Counted from the stretch's first letter, positions 46,558 through 58,300 are shown. The stretch is DNA of 64,000 nt from Isoetes taiwanensis (GCA_021234155.1 JAJEKV010000052.1:7115358-7179357), one strand, 5' to 3'. The notes: generated from the letters alone by a model not told the origin. Program-made: numbers and translations.

Positions 46558-47006
46558 GGCTCTGTTCGGGTGAGATTGACTAGTCGGTGATTCTTTGCTT
46601 CATGTGTATCACGGTGCTTGGCGCTCTTGCGGCGACAAGCCTTGCATCTGTATGCGTGGCTTGGTTGGTGTGGCTGATTTGGAAGGCGGCGATTGTGGAT
46701 CTTCGAGGGGGATTGGTGACCTTGACCTCTCGATTCCTCGACTTCGGTACAAGCTATTTCAAAGCTTTACGTGTGTTCGGGATTAGTAGAAGCGGAAGTT
46801 TGCCATTTGGCGGGACTTCTTGGGTGTTGTAGATGGTGATGGTCGGTTTTTATGCAATGAGAGAGTTGCTTGATTTTTTACGTGAGTTTGTTGTGGAGTG
46901 TCGAGGTATCGCTGTCTCTTTGGGGCAGTTCTCCTTCCTCCTCACTTGCTTTGTAACATTACCATTCTTTTAATATATTGATGACACAGTTCTTCAAAAA
47001 AAAAAT

Positions 47007-47782
47007 CCAATATCATAAACACTTTCATCACTATTTCGTTCCATGATTACAAACACAAAGTGAAAATTCATAGCTAGAAAATTGAAAGCTAAGGTTTGCG
47101 CTCACCTCAAGATCCTTCGCCATCTCTCCCAACCACAAATAGAGGATGAGATAAGCTAGATGCCAAGATATGTTCTTCCGAGCTGCTTGGTTGTGAAATG
47201 CCCAAATATCCGACCATGGCCCAAAAAACATGATGTATGCACGCATGTCCGAATGTTTGCCTAAAAATCTTGCAGCATTTGCATGCCAAAACGGACCTTA
47301 AAAACTAAGGAGAAACCATTCCCGAACCTTTTTGGTACAAAATTTTCATTCTTTTCTTGTCTTGCTCTATAGTATAACAAAATGTTTAGAAGCGTTGTGA
47401 ATTAGGACCACATCTATAATACAGCAAAAAGCATTGTGAATAACTAGGACCACAGATTTGGGGATGCATCAATTATAAAAGTGCAAACAATTAAAAAAAT
47501 GGTAAGACCTTTGAGGTGACATCATCAGCCTTGCATCAAATAGAAAAAGATAGTGAGATTCACACATAACCCCCACTAAAACTGCACCAAAGCTATAAGA
47601 TTCCATTTGATTTTGCTTTGGCCCTTTGTACATAGGGCAACTTTGTTTTATAATAGAACATTTGAAGAATCTACAACCTGAACCATATTTTGGAATCAAC
47701 AAGTTGCAGGTATAGACCAGTACTGTAATGGTCAAAATAAGGAGTATAAAGAATTTGAATGAGTAAAATTGAAATCACGTCT
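47007..47782. other. 3' flank of chorismate mutase; nothing else recognised
   Basis: AT-rich. Contains small ORFs without family resemblance; the chorismate mutase 3' UTR is expected at its right edge. Confidence 0.5.
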
Positions 47783-49144
47783 TTAATCAAGCCTATGGAG
47801 AAGGTATTGAATTTGAACTTGTTTGGTAAGAGGCATAACCCACTCCCTGTATAATCTGCCAACGAGTTTAGGATCAACTTTGTATCTTTTAGGACTATTT
47901 TCATCGTCCTCTATCTCTTGTCCATATGTGCTTGCCTTGTTCTCCACTCTTTTCTCTACCTTTGCTTCTACACTTTCAAATGTGATCAGTCTCATCAGAG
48001 CTTCCCCATCCTGAAGATTTTAGAAAAAAAGAGAAAAAATTCCTTAACTTCCACTTTTCAATCCAAGTCCATGTCAACCTAAATAAACTTCAACCTCTTT
48101 ACCTTGGCGAGAATGCTTGATCTGAATAACTCTGGAGATTCTTGAAATTTTGCCTCTGCCACGAATTTGCCATAGTGTATCCTTTTCGATAACGCCTGTT
48201 ATGTTTTGGCAGTTCCATTTTAAGGAATTTCTTTAATATAAACCATCTTTTCTATGTAAGTGAGAAAATTACCTGCATGCAGAGGACATCACAAACTGCA
48301 GTGGAGCCATAGTTGCTATCATCCCCTTCCTTAACAATGGCAGGGAGCAGATGGTCAAAATACATAGACCAAACTGAAGCATTTATGTTGATTGAATCTG
48401 CAGCCCTGTGAAGAATCTAAAGAGGAAAAAAGGGAGAAAATCATTCAAAAGCTTGAAAAACTCTCCCTTTCCGGGATTACCAAAGAGAATTAGGAGAAAA
48501 TCTAACATTAGAATATGGCAAAGACGGAAGCAAAAGCTTTGGCAAATCATTTGGATAGAATGGATGCTCATCTGGACTGCCATATCTCCCCACCTGCAAA
48601 GAATACATGGGCAAAAAGAACTCAATGCAATTTACCCTAATCCCCTGTTATTCCAATATTTCAAAATCTTCATACCTTAGCATGAAGAGATTCAGTCTCT
48701 TTCAGCATGAACTCTACCAAAGATCCATCAAAACCAGGGATTGGGAACCTGTTCTTGTCATATACTGGAAGATTAAGCGCATATTGCGCTCTTTCTATAG
48801 CGCTAAATATGATGCTATCTTCTTGTCTAATAAGAGAATCTCTGATGCTATCGAGTGTCAATCTGCTCTCTTTCTCTTCACAACGCTCTGTTACACTGCT
48901 AAACAACAAAATCCTACTATAGAAACATCCAAACATAAGAAGGATTATGAAATTTATCGAAAAAATACCTGATAGCTCTTGTACGCAGGCTAGAAGAGGA
49001 TAATCTTGGAAGAAGAACGGAGTTTGGCAGCTGAGGAAACTGCAAATGCTTGTGGGTATGCAGGGGATGAAGAGGCAGATGAGATTGGGGATCAGAAGGT
49101 TGAGAGAGGCCAGAAAACTGCGGCGAGGGTGCTGGCAAGGCCAT
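47783..49144 (-). CDS. Chorismate mutase, plastid type, 316 aa, six exons
   Basis: Converts chorismate to prephenate, the committed step to phenylalanine and tyrosine in the plastid shikimate route. Exons (minus): 49144-48969, 48898-48676, 48593-48507, 48416-48273, 48195-48103, 48010-47783; GT/AG borders throughout and 317 codons with stop. Residues 1-58 are Ser/Pro/His-rich with few acidic residues, like a transit peptide. The AroQ-type eukaryotic domain follows: LTLDSIRDSLIRQEDSIIF (residues 72 on; active-site Arg), IPGFDGSLVEFML, GRYGSPDEHPF, AADSININ, GDDSNYGSTAVCD, LSKRIHYGKFVAEAKF (active-site Arg and Lys), and the end MPLTKQVQIQYLLHRLD. The GFDGSLVE region is where plant plastid isoforms bind aromatic amino acids, so feedback control is likely but not proven. 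Length equals typical plant isoforms. An ATG at 49179 is in another frame and was not used. Confidence 0.97.
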
Positions 49145-49317
49145 GGGAAATTGAAATGCTGCATGTTGTGAGTGGTCATATAACGAACATGGAGGAGGAA
49201 GGGTTGTTGCCGCTGTTACATGGTCATAAAAGTATATTCCAAATTTGCCCTAACACGTGTGAATGCCTTCAGTGCACGATACTTCCCGGCTTAGGTGAAC
49301 ACACGTGGTTCCCTGCT

Positions 49318-49348
49318 CTATTCTATTCTATTCTATTCTATTCTATAT
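49318..49348 (+). repeat. (CTATT)n microsatellite
   Basis: Six units of the same pentamer found in the tail of the minus-strand LINE at 12243. No LINE terminal box precedes it, so a LINE origin is unproven. Confidence 0.9.
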
Positions 49349-49349
49349 A

Positions 49350-51980
49350 GTCAACGGCCAATTTATAAGGGTATTCTAGAATTGGTCAAACCCCTTGCTC
49401 CAAAACTAGGCTTCCAAATTCACAGTATCCTTAACGAGATGTTTGCCCGTAAATGTTATGCTCCACTGGATTTTGAATATAAACAAATAATTATTTGCCG
49501 GATTTTGACGGAAAACCCACAATTTTCTTGCCCGCAAATAAAAATTTGAACCAGAAAATAAGAATTCTGACCGGAAATGAGACTAAACCCATGTTTTTCG
49601 ATGCCTGTCTAAAACTAGGTAACTCAGTGTTGGGGGAAACTTTTAGAGCCTATCATAATGTTCCTCTCCAAAGTCGATGTTAAGTATCCAACTGGAAATT
49701 TGTGTGTGTCCCTGCAGAAAAAAATATATGAAAGAATTTGATAGAAAAACTAAACCAAAAGTGCTCAGCTTTTAATTGGAAGAACCTCTTTTAACCCCCC
49801 CAACACCACACACACACAAAAAAAACCCACCACCACCCAATTCTCCAAACATTGGATATAAGGTTGCAAAAATTATATAGATTATCATAGAACACTTAGA
49901 ACAGAAAAATGTGAAATACATCGTGATGGGTGAAAGTAATAGATAAAATCACTCTTTAATGTTCATCAAGAGTTTGGTTCTCTTTCTCTTTGCTTCTGAA
50001 TCTCCGATATGTTTACACATCATAATGGCCAACTTGTGTGTATTGGTGCTCCTAATGTTGTGAGATTTGTGACTGAAATGAGAACCTACTAGACAGTCAA
50101 TATATTTTTTTGTTATTGCAAAAGAGCATATAGTTTTTATTATGAGCTTTCAAAGGGCATTCAGAAGCTTTCCGAGTTCTCTCAATATTTAGCATATATC
50201 TTTAAGCACCAATTGTCCTAAAAAAAAATTCCTTCATTGTAAGATCATTCTGCTGATTCTTTCATGTCATACTTTGGCATCTTTTAGGATTCTTGATCAT
50301 GTGAGCATCCAACCATTCAGATAAAAGGACAGAAAAAGACATGATTGCCTTGTATTGTTTCCTTAATCTGGTCTGGTTATCGTGTATTTGATCTATATAT
50401 CAATATGATCACGGTATTCTCCGAGTATGATAAAAGCAAACAAAAGAACGAAATGATATGACCATAAAGGTTTACATTCCACTTGCTTACAAATTTATGC
50501 TTACAAGTTTGCATCAAAAAGCTTACAAGTTTTATGCTCTCCTCTCAACGATTTCGATGGCACAGAGCGCAGGCTCTAGTAGTCTCCACTACTCCAGCCA
50601 GATAACAAACCAGAGGGCAGCTCCTGCAGCAGAGGTCGGAGCAGATCCTGCAGCAGAGAATAGAATAGAATAGAATAGAATAGAGAGAGGTCAGAGCATA
50701 GCTCCTGCAGCAAAGGTGTTTCATTCGAGAATGAGAGTTGAAAGAATGAGGAGTACTCTCTAGATTGATAAAATGAATTTACCTTTAGTTCAGAGTTCGA
50801 TAGTAGGGCAGCAGGCTCCACTAGTCCAAAAGATATAGTAGGCTCCTTTAAAACTTTAGCAACAGTAGTCCTGATCCAACATCAGGCCACAGATCCGACA
50901 TTTGGCCTCCAAAAGCCACAAACAAGGGGGAAAAATAGTCTTTTTTTTGGTATTTTGACACATTTTTTGTTGTTTCATTGTAAATTTAATGCTAGAGAAA
51001 ATTTGCTACTGGGAACTCAAGCCCCCATTTATGAGAATTTCCTCCGAAACGTAGTTCCGGGTAGCACATGTAGTGAGAACTTGGCTAGGAGTTCCCGGAA
51101 CTCTGGACCCTCGGAAGGGAGTTGGGAACGAGAACCAAGTTTGGAACTTGATTCCCCATAGCTATGAATGGTAGCTTTCTTACTTGATCGTATCAATAAA
51201 TATTGTTCCATGCAAGGCCACTCCTGCAAGCACCATATCAATTTACTGGCTTAACCTGACATCCATCAGGCCTGTCCCAACGGAGTGAGGCAAAAGGGTT
51301 CCGTGGAGGACAGGCGAGGGATTTCAAAAGCCGATTTTTTTTGCTTTGAAATTTGCCAGTCCGTGGTATAATTATCTTGACCTGTTAAAGTTTAGTTTAT
51401 AATGTTGTGGATCACATTGATTCAACGGCCGAGATTGCATCAAACTGATCTTATGGCCAATGTGGTGGTGGGGCGGATCAAAAAGGTCGATCCCACATCT
51501 AAGAATAGCTTGCTCACCAACATTGGGCACCAAAACGAGCAATGTTATAAGCATTATGATAATTGCTCCAAGAGACACACGGGTTGATTGTGCAAAGTTG
51601 TTTTAGGCAGGCTTATCATTTGTTCCTTCACAGGGAGAGGAACATCATGATTTACTTTTCGTGAGTATTTTGAAGGGCATTCTCTAGCTATCAAAATCGT
51701 GGGAGGAATTGGAAGGTCCCAAAGGGTCAAATGTTTGGCATAACAGTCCACATCATTAAATGATACATCAAAACTAATAATAACGAAATATGCTTTATAA
51801 ATACTGCACCTTCTTTTACGCTATTAAAAAGACTTCATTATTATTATTTTCAAAGCAAAGAATCAATGCAAATATACCGTATATATACGACCCATGTGAA
51901 AGGATACGGGTATTGAACAGCTCCGTAAAAGGCGTAAAAAGTAAAAAAGGAAAACCGTTAAAATCTCAAAAGGAGGGTTG
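49350..51980. other. Intergenic between divergent genes, one (AATAG)n tract
   Basis: An (AATAG)n tract lies at about 50657-50687, inside a region where AGCTCCTGCAGCA and GGTCGGAGCA/GGTCAGAGCA recur (50609-50715). A pyrimidine/A-rich stretch is near 49795-49840. No gene recognised; promoters of the flanking divergent genes should lie at its two ends. Confidence 0.6.
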
Positions 51981-51989
51981 TGTTTGGTA

Positions 51990-52340
51990 GTTTAGCTCTC
52001 GAGCGGACTCGAATTTTAGTTTTGAATATATTTCTGACGCTCCGCTCAGAGTTTCGGCCTCTTCCTCAACGGGCAATCGCCCTGTCGATCCATCCCTATC
52101 TCCGTTTTAATTCGACATCCATCTGCCGGCCTTGGGCCGGCCTTCTTGCCGCAAATTTGAGCCCCATTTGCTACAGATTTTATCCGAAATGTTGCATGCT
52201 TTGGTCCTTCCTTCGAGATTACAGTTTTCATGTTTGTGGGCATCCTATAGACTGCCGGAGTACTTTGCAAGAGTAATTTGAAGTTGGAAGTCCCGTCCTG
52301 AAGGATTTCTTGGTTAATCACCATTTTGGGAATTTAACAG
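51990..52340 (+). other. Putative 5'-UTR exon of the WEB-family gene
   Basis: Ends at a strong donor AACAG|GTAAGT (52340/52341). A matching acceptor GGCAG|AATAAAC at 52803 lies seven bases before the ATG at 52811. This predicts a 463-bp 5'-UTR intron. The transcription start is not determined; the exon start given is only a guess. Confidence 0.5.
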
Positions 52341-52810
52341 GTAAGTTCGTGTTGGTCACATTTGTTAATTTATTGTGCATGCGTAATTCTTTCCATCTCG
52401 AAAATTATTCCGACAATTTTGTGGTGTTTCTTTTGTCGGAAGCTTAAGAATATTAGTTATTGAGATCTATATTTCTGTATGGTCCATCAGCCATGCCCTA
52501 AACCTTTAGCCCGACCCCCACGAACGGGGAGTTTGGAAAGTAACAAATAACTGCATTACTAAATGTCATATTACCGTGTTTTTCTGCCATTACTTTTGTT
52601 GTTGTACCCGCATCGGCCCATTCTCTTGTATCACCTGAAATGAAGTAGTAAATCAAAGCCACTACTATCATAAATCCTTAGAAGCTAACCTTCTCTTTCG
52701 TATTTGCTGATCCTGTTTGTTAACGTTTTGTATCTATCTATTATTGTGAACTATATCAATAACCTAGATATAAACTGGGCATTCTCTGTGCGTTTCATGG
52801 CAGAATAAAC

Positions 52811-54830
52811 ATGGCAGAGTCTCCCCCTAGGGTTTCTAAGGAGCATAAGCGAGCTGGTTCAGGGGATAGTCCTGTGAGAGCAGGGGAAATTGATACAGCT
52901 GCACCTTTTGAATCTGTAAGGGCTGCTGTAAGTCTATTTGGTGAGAAAGCACGCAAATTTCCAGCAGTTGAGGTCTGTATCAAATATTAGCATCTTCATT
53001 TGTTATCCATCCCAGGTCAAGTCTTAGAATAATCATAGCTTATTTCTTTTTTAGAAACGTGCTACTTTGGATTATGAACTTAAACATGCTCAGCAAGATC
53101 TGAAAACAATGAGGGAGCAGCTAGAAGCCGCTGAAGGGGTTAAGGCTGAAACCTTGCGGGAGTTGGCAGCAGCTAAGCAAGAACTGGAAGAGAAAACAAG
53201 AGAGCTTGAGAAGGTATTAGCATCAAAACCTGTTGGCAATGAAGAAAATAAAGCAGATGAGTTTCCTGTAGAAGAGGTAGAAGCAAAGGGCCTCGCAATA
53301 CAAGAAGAGGTAAAAGTTGTTAAAGCACGTTGTGATGCAGCTACCAAAGACCTAGAACTTGCTAAGGAGGAAATTGGAAGGTTGAGATTGGAATTGAAAA
53401 TGTCCATGGAGGATACTGCCCTAGTTGAAGAACGTGCAAATGTTGGAACAGAAGTAGCTGCAAAACATGTAGAGAAGCTACAGGAGGAACTTTCTAAAGC
53501 CCTTGATTCACATGGTTCAGTTGTAGAAGAAGCACAACATGACGCATCTGTTACAGAAGGCTCTAAAAGCTTTCCTGCTAGCGTAAATGCAATATTAGAA
53601 GCTCTGAAAGAGGATCTAGAGACTCACAGGGAAGTGAAAGCAAAGCTTGTCGTTGAAGTTGGTGAAGCTAACCTCAACCTGGTAAAAGCAAGGGCAGAAC
53701 TTGAAGAGGCACGAGCTTCAGAAGCTAACGCAAAGAAGGCTGCACAGTCTGCAATGCTGGAACTGGAGGATTTATCAGCAAGGCTGAAAGTTCTAACTGA
53801 TGAAAGATCTTCTGGGTCAGTCCTTGCTGAATCACTTCGGTCAGAGATAGCAAATACTAAAATGGAGCTTGAAGCAAGCAAAGAAGCAGAGTTCCATAAT
53901 ACTTCTGCAGATCCTGTATTAAGCGCTGAGTTAGACAAGGTGAGGGCAGAGTTGTTAGCAACCATGGCTGCTGAAGAAAAAGCCAAAGCAACTGTGTCAA
54001 GTCTTACAGCTGCTTTACATAGAGTGACACAAGAAGCTGATGAAGCAAAACTTGTGGCAGAGAAAGCAAAGGAGAGGGCACATAAGGCCAAATCAGAGGC
54101 TGAACAAGCAAAAGCAGCTACGATCACAGCAGAAAGTAAGCTACAAGCAGCATTGAAAGAGCTCGAGGCCGCAAAGGCTGGTCAGGCAATGGCTACATCT
54201 GAACTGAAGTCTTTGAATGAAAGGCCCGCAGATCCCCCTGTATCAGGAGAAGAACATGATGGACCTACAGCTACTGCCTTTGAAGAAGAGTATCATAGCC
54301 TAAGTAAAAAGTTACAAGAAACTGAGGAATTGGCCAACAAAAGGGTTGCAGCAGCATTGGCTCAGGTCGATGCTGCCAAAGCCAGTGAACATGAAATTAT
54401 AACTAAATTGGAGGCCGCGAAGCTGGAAATTGAGGCAAACAAGCTGGCAGTTAAGCAAGCATTGCACAAAGCAGAAACAGCTGAAGCGGCTAAGTCTGCA
54501 GTTGAGATGGAACTTCGGAGGAGGAGAAAGATGGCTGATGCAGCAGCAGTTCGTGGTTTAACAACAGCAGATCACAAGGATGCACCTGAAGCAGGTATGC
54601 AGCATTTAAAGCAGAGCCATCTAGCTGCAACTCCTGAGAGTAAGGATGCCTCAGCTGAATCAATCGCACAACTCCTGCAATTGAAGGTGTCCCCAATGAA
54701 GACCACCACATCAGATGACAAGGGTTCTTCTGAGAAGCCAGAGAAGCAGAATGGTAACAAGAACAAGAAAAGCACACTTATCCCGATGCTTGGATCCTAT
54801 TTGTCAAGAAAAAAATCAAGTCTTTCCTAA
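52811..54830 (+). CDS. WEB family coiled-coil protein (DUF827), 645 aa, two coding exons
   Basis: Exons 52811-52972 and 53055-54830, border GAG|GTCTGT and TTTTAG|AAACGT, frame kept. Residues 25-44 are GEIDTAAPFESVRAAVSLFG, the signature N-terminal motif of the WEB1/PMI2-related family. Founding members form cytosolic coiled-coil complexes that sustain chloroplast photorelocation velocity and actin filaments under blue light. The remainder to about residue 540 is almost continuous Ala/Glu/Lys/Leu-rich coiled coil. The C-terminus is basic: KKSTLIPMLGSYLSRKKSSL, similar to the K-K-x-x-L-x-P end of relatives. Which WEB subgroup it belongs to, and whether it acts in chloroplast movement, is inference. 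Antisense frames across it are artefacts of the repetitive composition. Confidence 0.92.
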
Positions 54831-55493
54831 AAGAATGAGTATTATATCTTTTCTACAGAACAAGTTCATGGTGGTATCTTTTTCATACTCCTGGACAAGG
54901 TGAGGGTAAGAAATATGGGAGCTGTTGTCCCTGTCATTATATATAGGTCTGGAATTTAATATGGCCAAATTGCCACTTCATAGTTCAAGAATACATTGAT
55001 GAGAGAACAGCATAGCAGTAGATTGAGAAAAGAAGCTTGCTTCTTGGATTTGTGGTGATGTTAATAACACCAGAATATTACTGTCTATACTTTATTTTCA
55101 TTGTATGTCACCACTGTAAAATGGTAATCGATGTGTTTGACTAATTACAGTCATGTAGGATGTATATTATGCGATGGTCCTAGAGTCTACTTGGATAATC
55201 ACAAAAAAAGTTATATGTTGAGAATATACTCTTAAATATTCCAGGATGCATGTACTTTCTTCAGCCAAAACAAGCAGATACATGAGCCATATGGGATCCA
55301 TTGTCGTTACCATAGTAAATTTTTATATTTCTATATTGATAATAAATATACCATGTGCGCATACAAGACAATAAACAACTGCAGACGTGGGATTTGTCTC
55401 TCATGTTCTCTAATATAGTGTTCGCCTTGAGATTTTATTCTATGTAAATAACATGGATCTGCAAACTGGGAAGACTGAAACAGGAAACACTCT
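54831..55493. other. Convergent intergenic region with both 3' UTRs
   Basis: Lies between the stops of the WEB-family gene (plus) and the DUF538 gene (minus), about 660 bp. AT-rich in the middle. Exact polyadenylation sites were not assigned. Confidence 0.6.
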
Positions 55494-56210
55494 TCACTGT
55501 CCTGGGGCAAAGGCATGGACGGGAAATGTTCTGGTGACACCCATGCTCTTGAACTGGATAGTATTGTTAGAAGGACCGCCAAGGCAGATATCAGAAAGAG
55601 GCACCCAGAGGAAGAGCTCTTTGGCCTTGACTCCAGAAAGCCTCCTAATTTTTCCCTGAGACAGGTAGCCTTCAATCTCAGTACCATAGCTAACCAACCT
55701 TTCAATGAGCTTGAATTCATGCACAACAGTGCGGCGCTGCTTCAAGAAGAAGCGGCCTGTCTGCTCGGAGTACCTCCCCTCTATAACATCTTCCAGGGGA
55801 AGCAGTCCAGCAGGAAGGCCAAATTCTTGGAGCATCAAGATAGCCTGCTTCATGGTGTCTTCATGTCCAGTCCACACTTGGGCCACAACATTTTTCTTTT
55901 CCTCCTCCTCGTCTTCTTCTTCATCTTCTTCCTCCTCTTCTTCCTCCTCTTCCTGATCATCCTCCATCACAATGGCAGGAGCCATATCCTCCTCTTTTGC
56001 TATAAGTTGCTCTATCTTTGCTATGGCACTAAAGGAGGATATGGCTTCCTCTAGTGGAGGAGAGCTCATGGCCATATTGTCCTCCCGCGCCATAGCTTGC
56101 TCTTCCTTTGCTTTGGAACCAAAGGAGGACATGGATATGGCCTCCTTTGGTGCCATAGCATTCTCCTCCTTTGCCTCTGCCATCTCCATTTCAAAAAGTG
56201 CTGGTGCCAT
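55494..56210 (-). CDS. DUF538 domain protein with acidic N-terminal extension, 238 aa
   Basis: Single-exon ORF from an ATG at 56210. Residues 118-238 fit the plant DUF538 domain: MLQEFGLPAGLLPLEDV, the VSYGTEIEGYLSQGKIRRL stretch, GVKAKELFLWVPLSDI, and a final FPVHAFAPG. Residues 1-80 have Met/Ala/Glu-rich near-repeats (SSF-x-x-x-A-K-x-E-x). Residues 83-105 are almost entirely Asp/Glu, encoded by a (CTC/CTT)n-like tract. Many DUF538 proteins have a signal peptide; none is visible here, so an intracellular place is suggested. The molecular function is not established. Neighbour on the right is a retroelement-rich region. Confidence 0.85.
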   Translation of the reverse strand: MAPALFEMEMAEAKEENAMAPKEAISMSSFGSKAKEEQAMAREDNMAMSSPPLEEAISSFSAIAKIEQLIAKEEDMAPAIVMEDDQEEEEEEEEEDEEEDEEEEKKNVVAQVWTGHEDTMKQAILMLQEFGLPAGLLPLEDVIEGRYSEQTGRFFLKQRRTVVHEFKLIERLVSYGTEIEGYLSQGKIRRLSGVKAKELFLWVPLSDICLGGPSNNTIQFKSMGVTRTFPVHAFAPGQ

Positions 56211-57787
56211 CTATATTACCAGCTCTTGTGTGCTTGCCTCTAGCCACACCTTATTATATATCTGTTTTTGGGGTGGTCCCACCCATCTCCTTTTCATTTT
56301 CATTTCACCTTTGGTTGGTATGCCATGCCTACCTTATTATTGCAAGTGTTCTGGTATATTTATATTTTGAACAGAGTTCCATCAATAAATTGCCAGGTTT
56401 GCATATTGATAGAATTTTATATTGATGGGATTTTATGCCTTCGTTCGGTTTGTGGGCCTCCAAACGCTTCCATTTATTGTTTTTGATCTGTCAAGGCAGT
56501 GTATTTGGCTTTCCAATGAGATGCTTCATGCACGGATTCATTTATTTTTTCCCACTTTCATAAGAGGCCCATAAACGATCAAGGATCGGATAGGATAGCA
56601 CATAAAAAAAGAATGGAAGGAATTGGTGGAAGGATATTATCAAGTACTATGCCACTTCTAGGATTTTAAGAGAAGGTGGCCTTCTACAATGTTGTATCAT
56701 TCCAAATGCTCTATATTATTCTCACACAATCAACTTAAACATGAATGTTGACATTGTTTTGAAGGGCAAATCTAAACCATGTTGCACCCCTTGCAGCCTC
56801 TTCTTTACAATAAAACTTTTGCAAACATATGTTTGCTTTGCTAATATAGCAAATCCTTATTCTTACGTGAAATTAGCACAGTTCGTATTCATTAAGATGT
56901 TGTTCCAATTTTGAAGGCTCTATGTTACTTTGGTGGATTTTAATGAACCTCACAAAATCGACTCAAACATGATTGTTCTAAAGGGCAAATCGAAACCATG
57001 TTACCGTACAAAATTTAATGCCAAACGCGTTTCACCATTTTATACCCAACAAGGTTCAAGCGGCTAAGCGTGTCTACATTCGGATGGTCTTGCAACCTCT
57101 TGTACTACATCTTTGCCAACATATGTTTGCTTTACTAATATGTGAAGCTGGCACATGTTTGCTTTAAATAGCGTTTGGTGAATTAATGGTCTAGAAGCAG
57201 TGTGCTAGTAGGAATTGTCCTTTGTCAGAAAGTGGACTCAAGACTCATTAATAATTAGCATTGAATGAATTAAAGACTACTACGAATTCTTTGTTTCTAT
57301 TGACATGTTCATTTTCATGTCAAGCTTCATAGTCCTGACAATAAGAAGCTTTATAGTTTAACAAACAATATTATTCTGGGGGTTGGATGCCCACTTGTAT
57401 ACAACTTACATTCTTGCACCTACTGAAAATGTGAGGTTGGATGCCCATAACAAGGTTGCGGATTGAACGAGAACGAATCCTCAAGAAGGAACGAATTGAA
57501 CAAGTTGGAAGGAACAATTGCAATTGCCTTGAGAGGCGAGATTATATGCATATTGTCAGTTACAGGTTATTGAAGATGAAAGCTATACACTCCTAAGATG
57601 TCTTGCTTTCTGTGATGATCATGAATCGTTATTTGACATTAGCATTCCATTCCATGCTTTCAATGTGCATGACTTGGCATTATACATTCTTGAGATACTA
57701 GATGTGCGTTTTTAATTGTTGAGCCAGCAACAATCACCATGATCTTCTTTGTATAAACTGATTTTTTTTTATTGTCTAGTATCATCA
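56211..57787. other. Intergenic sequence, no gene recognised
   Basis: AT-rich. The words AACATATGTTTGCTTT...CTAATAT and GTTGGATGCCCA recur with changes (56830 vs 57125; 57373 vs 57428), suggesting small diverged duplications. No coding signal. Confidence 0.5.
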
Positions 57788-57852
57788 TTATTGCAAAGGT
57801 TTTTCCCTTAAAATCTTTCGAGGCAGGGGTTTTTTAGTCCTAGTAGCAATAG
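57788..57852 (+). other. Conserved structured LINE 3'-UTR module, copy 3
   Basis: Contains AAAGGTTTTTCCCTTAAAAT, CTTTCGAGGCAGGGG and TTTTTTAGTCC, aligning with 5667-5735 and 12323-12393 (minus). Arms TATTGC and GCAATA pair; relative to TATTAC/GTAATA of the minus-strand LINE, one A-T pair has become G-C on both sides. No LINE ORF lies directly upstream, so this is probably a solo 3' end. Confidence 0.65.
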
Positions 57853-58076
57853 TTGTACTAGCCCATTATGTAGGTAACATGGCACAGTGGTCTCTTTGAA
57901 TGTTAGAAAATATGTTCTATTTCATTATCTTATATCTTTACTATGTAGTTGTATGAATACTCATACGACACGAGCATTTCAGTTGGGCAATCCAAGGAGT
58001 TTTGTATTCAAATTTTTCCTATGCTATTGTTCTACATGTGCTACAGGACCACATGAATATGGTAGGCTCCAAAACG

Positions 58077-58078
<2 letters not shown>

Positions 58079-58141
<63 letters not shown>
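58079..58141 (+). repeat. (CT)n microsatellite
   Basis: About 31 uninterrupted CT units. A shorter (CT)10 tract at 58301-58320 closes the 160-bp unit between them. Confidence 0.98.
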
Positions 58142-58145
<4 letters not shown>

Positions 58146-58300
58146 AGCACATTGAGGTCTCGTGTTCGAACCTCACTAGGATCTTGGCATCCTAGGACCT
58201 TTGGCCCCTGGTATCCTTGTAGGGGGCGGTGCTCCTTGAAGAGGGAGCGTCGTATATCCCAAGAGGGATGCTGGCTTGTGCTACGGCGTAAAAAATACAT
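58142..58300 (+). mobile_element. Possible tRNA-derived SINE remnant between two (CT)n tracts
   Basis: Contains GTCTAGCACATTGAGG (A-box-like) and GTTCGAACCTC (good B box) only about 20 nt apart, shorter than in tRNA genes. It ends CGTAAAAAATACAT before (CT)10. Being bounded by the same dinucleotide repeat suggests insertion into, or a tail made of, (CT)n. Confidence 0.3.

Larger units (their letters stand above)
41030..47006 (+). mobile_element. Near full-length, decayed L1 LINE
   Basis: About 6 kb. Parts in order: a 5' leader (41040-41270), ORF1 with a DUF4283-like domain (to about 42600), ORF2 starting near 43099, RT, a zf-RVT-like C-terminus (about 46480-46530), a 3' UTR and a poly(A) run at 46997-47006 after CACAGTTCTTC. 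GC content is clearly higher than in the host DNA. Stops and frameshifts in both ORFs make it inactive. A SINE sits in ORF1. No convincing target duplication: CCAATA occurs near both ends, but extended matching fails. Confidence 0.88.

Noticed and set aside
41030..47006. A target duplication for the L1 based on CCAATA near both ends
   Set aside because: The similarity cannot be extended beyond about six bases without mismatches, and the exact 5' end is unclear.
49145..49179. ATG at 49179 as the chorismate mutase start
   Set aside because: That frame is out of phase with exon 2 when the GT/AG intron is removed; the 49144 start joins in frame and gives a transit-peptide-like leader.
53090..54127. 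Long antisense ORFs across the WEB-family gene
   Set aside because: They mirror an Ala/Glu/Lys-rich coiled coil and give Ser/Phe/Leu-rich low-complexity text; no domains, and the sense protein is well supported.
58142..58200. A functional tRNA gene around the GTTCGAACC motif
   Set aside because: A and B boxes are too close, and no cloverleaf with acceptor stem could be drawn.
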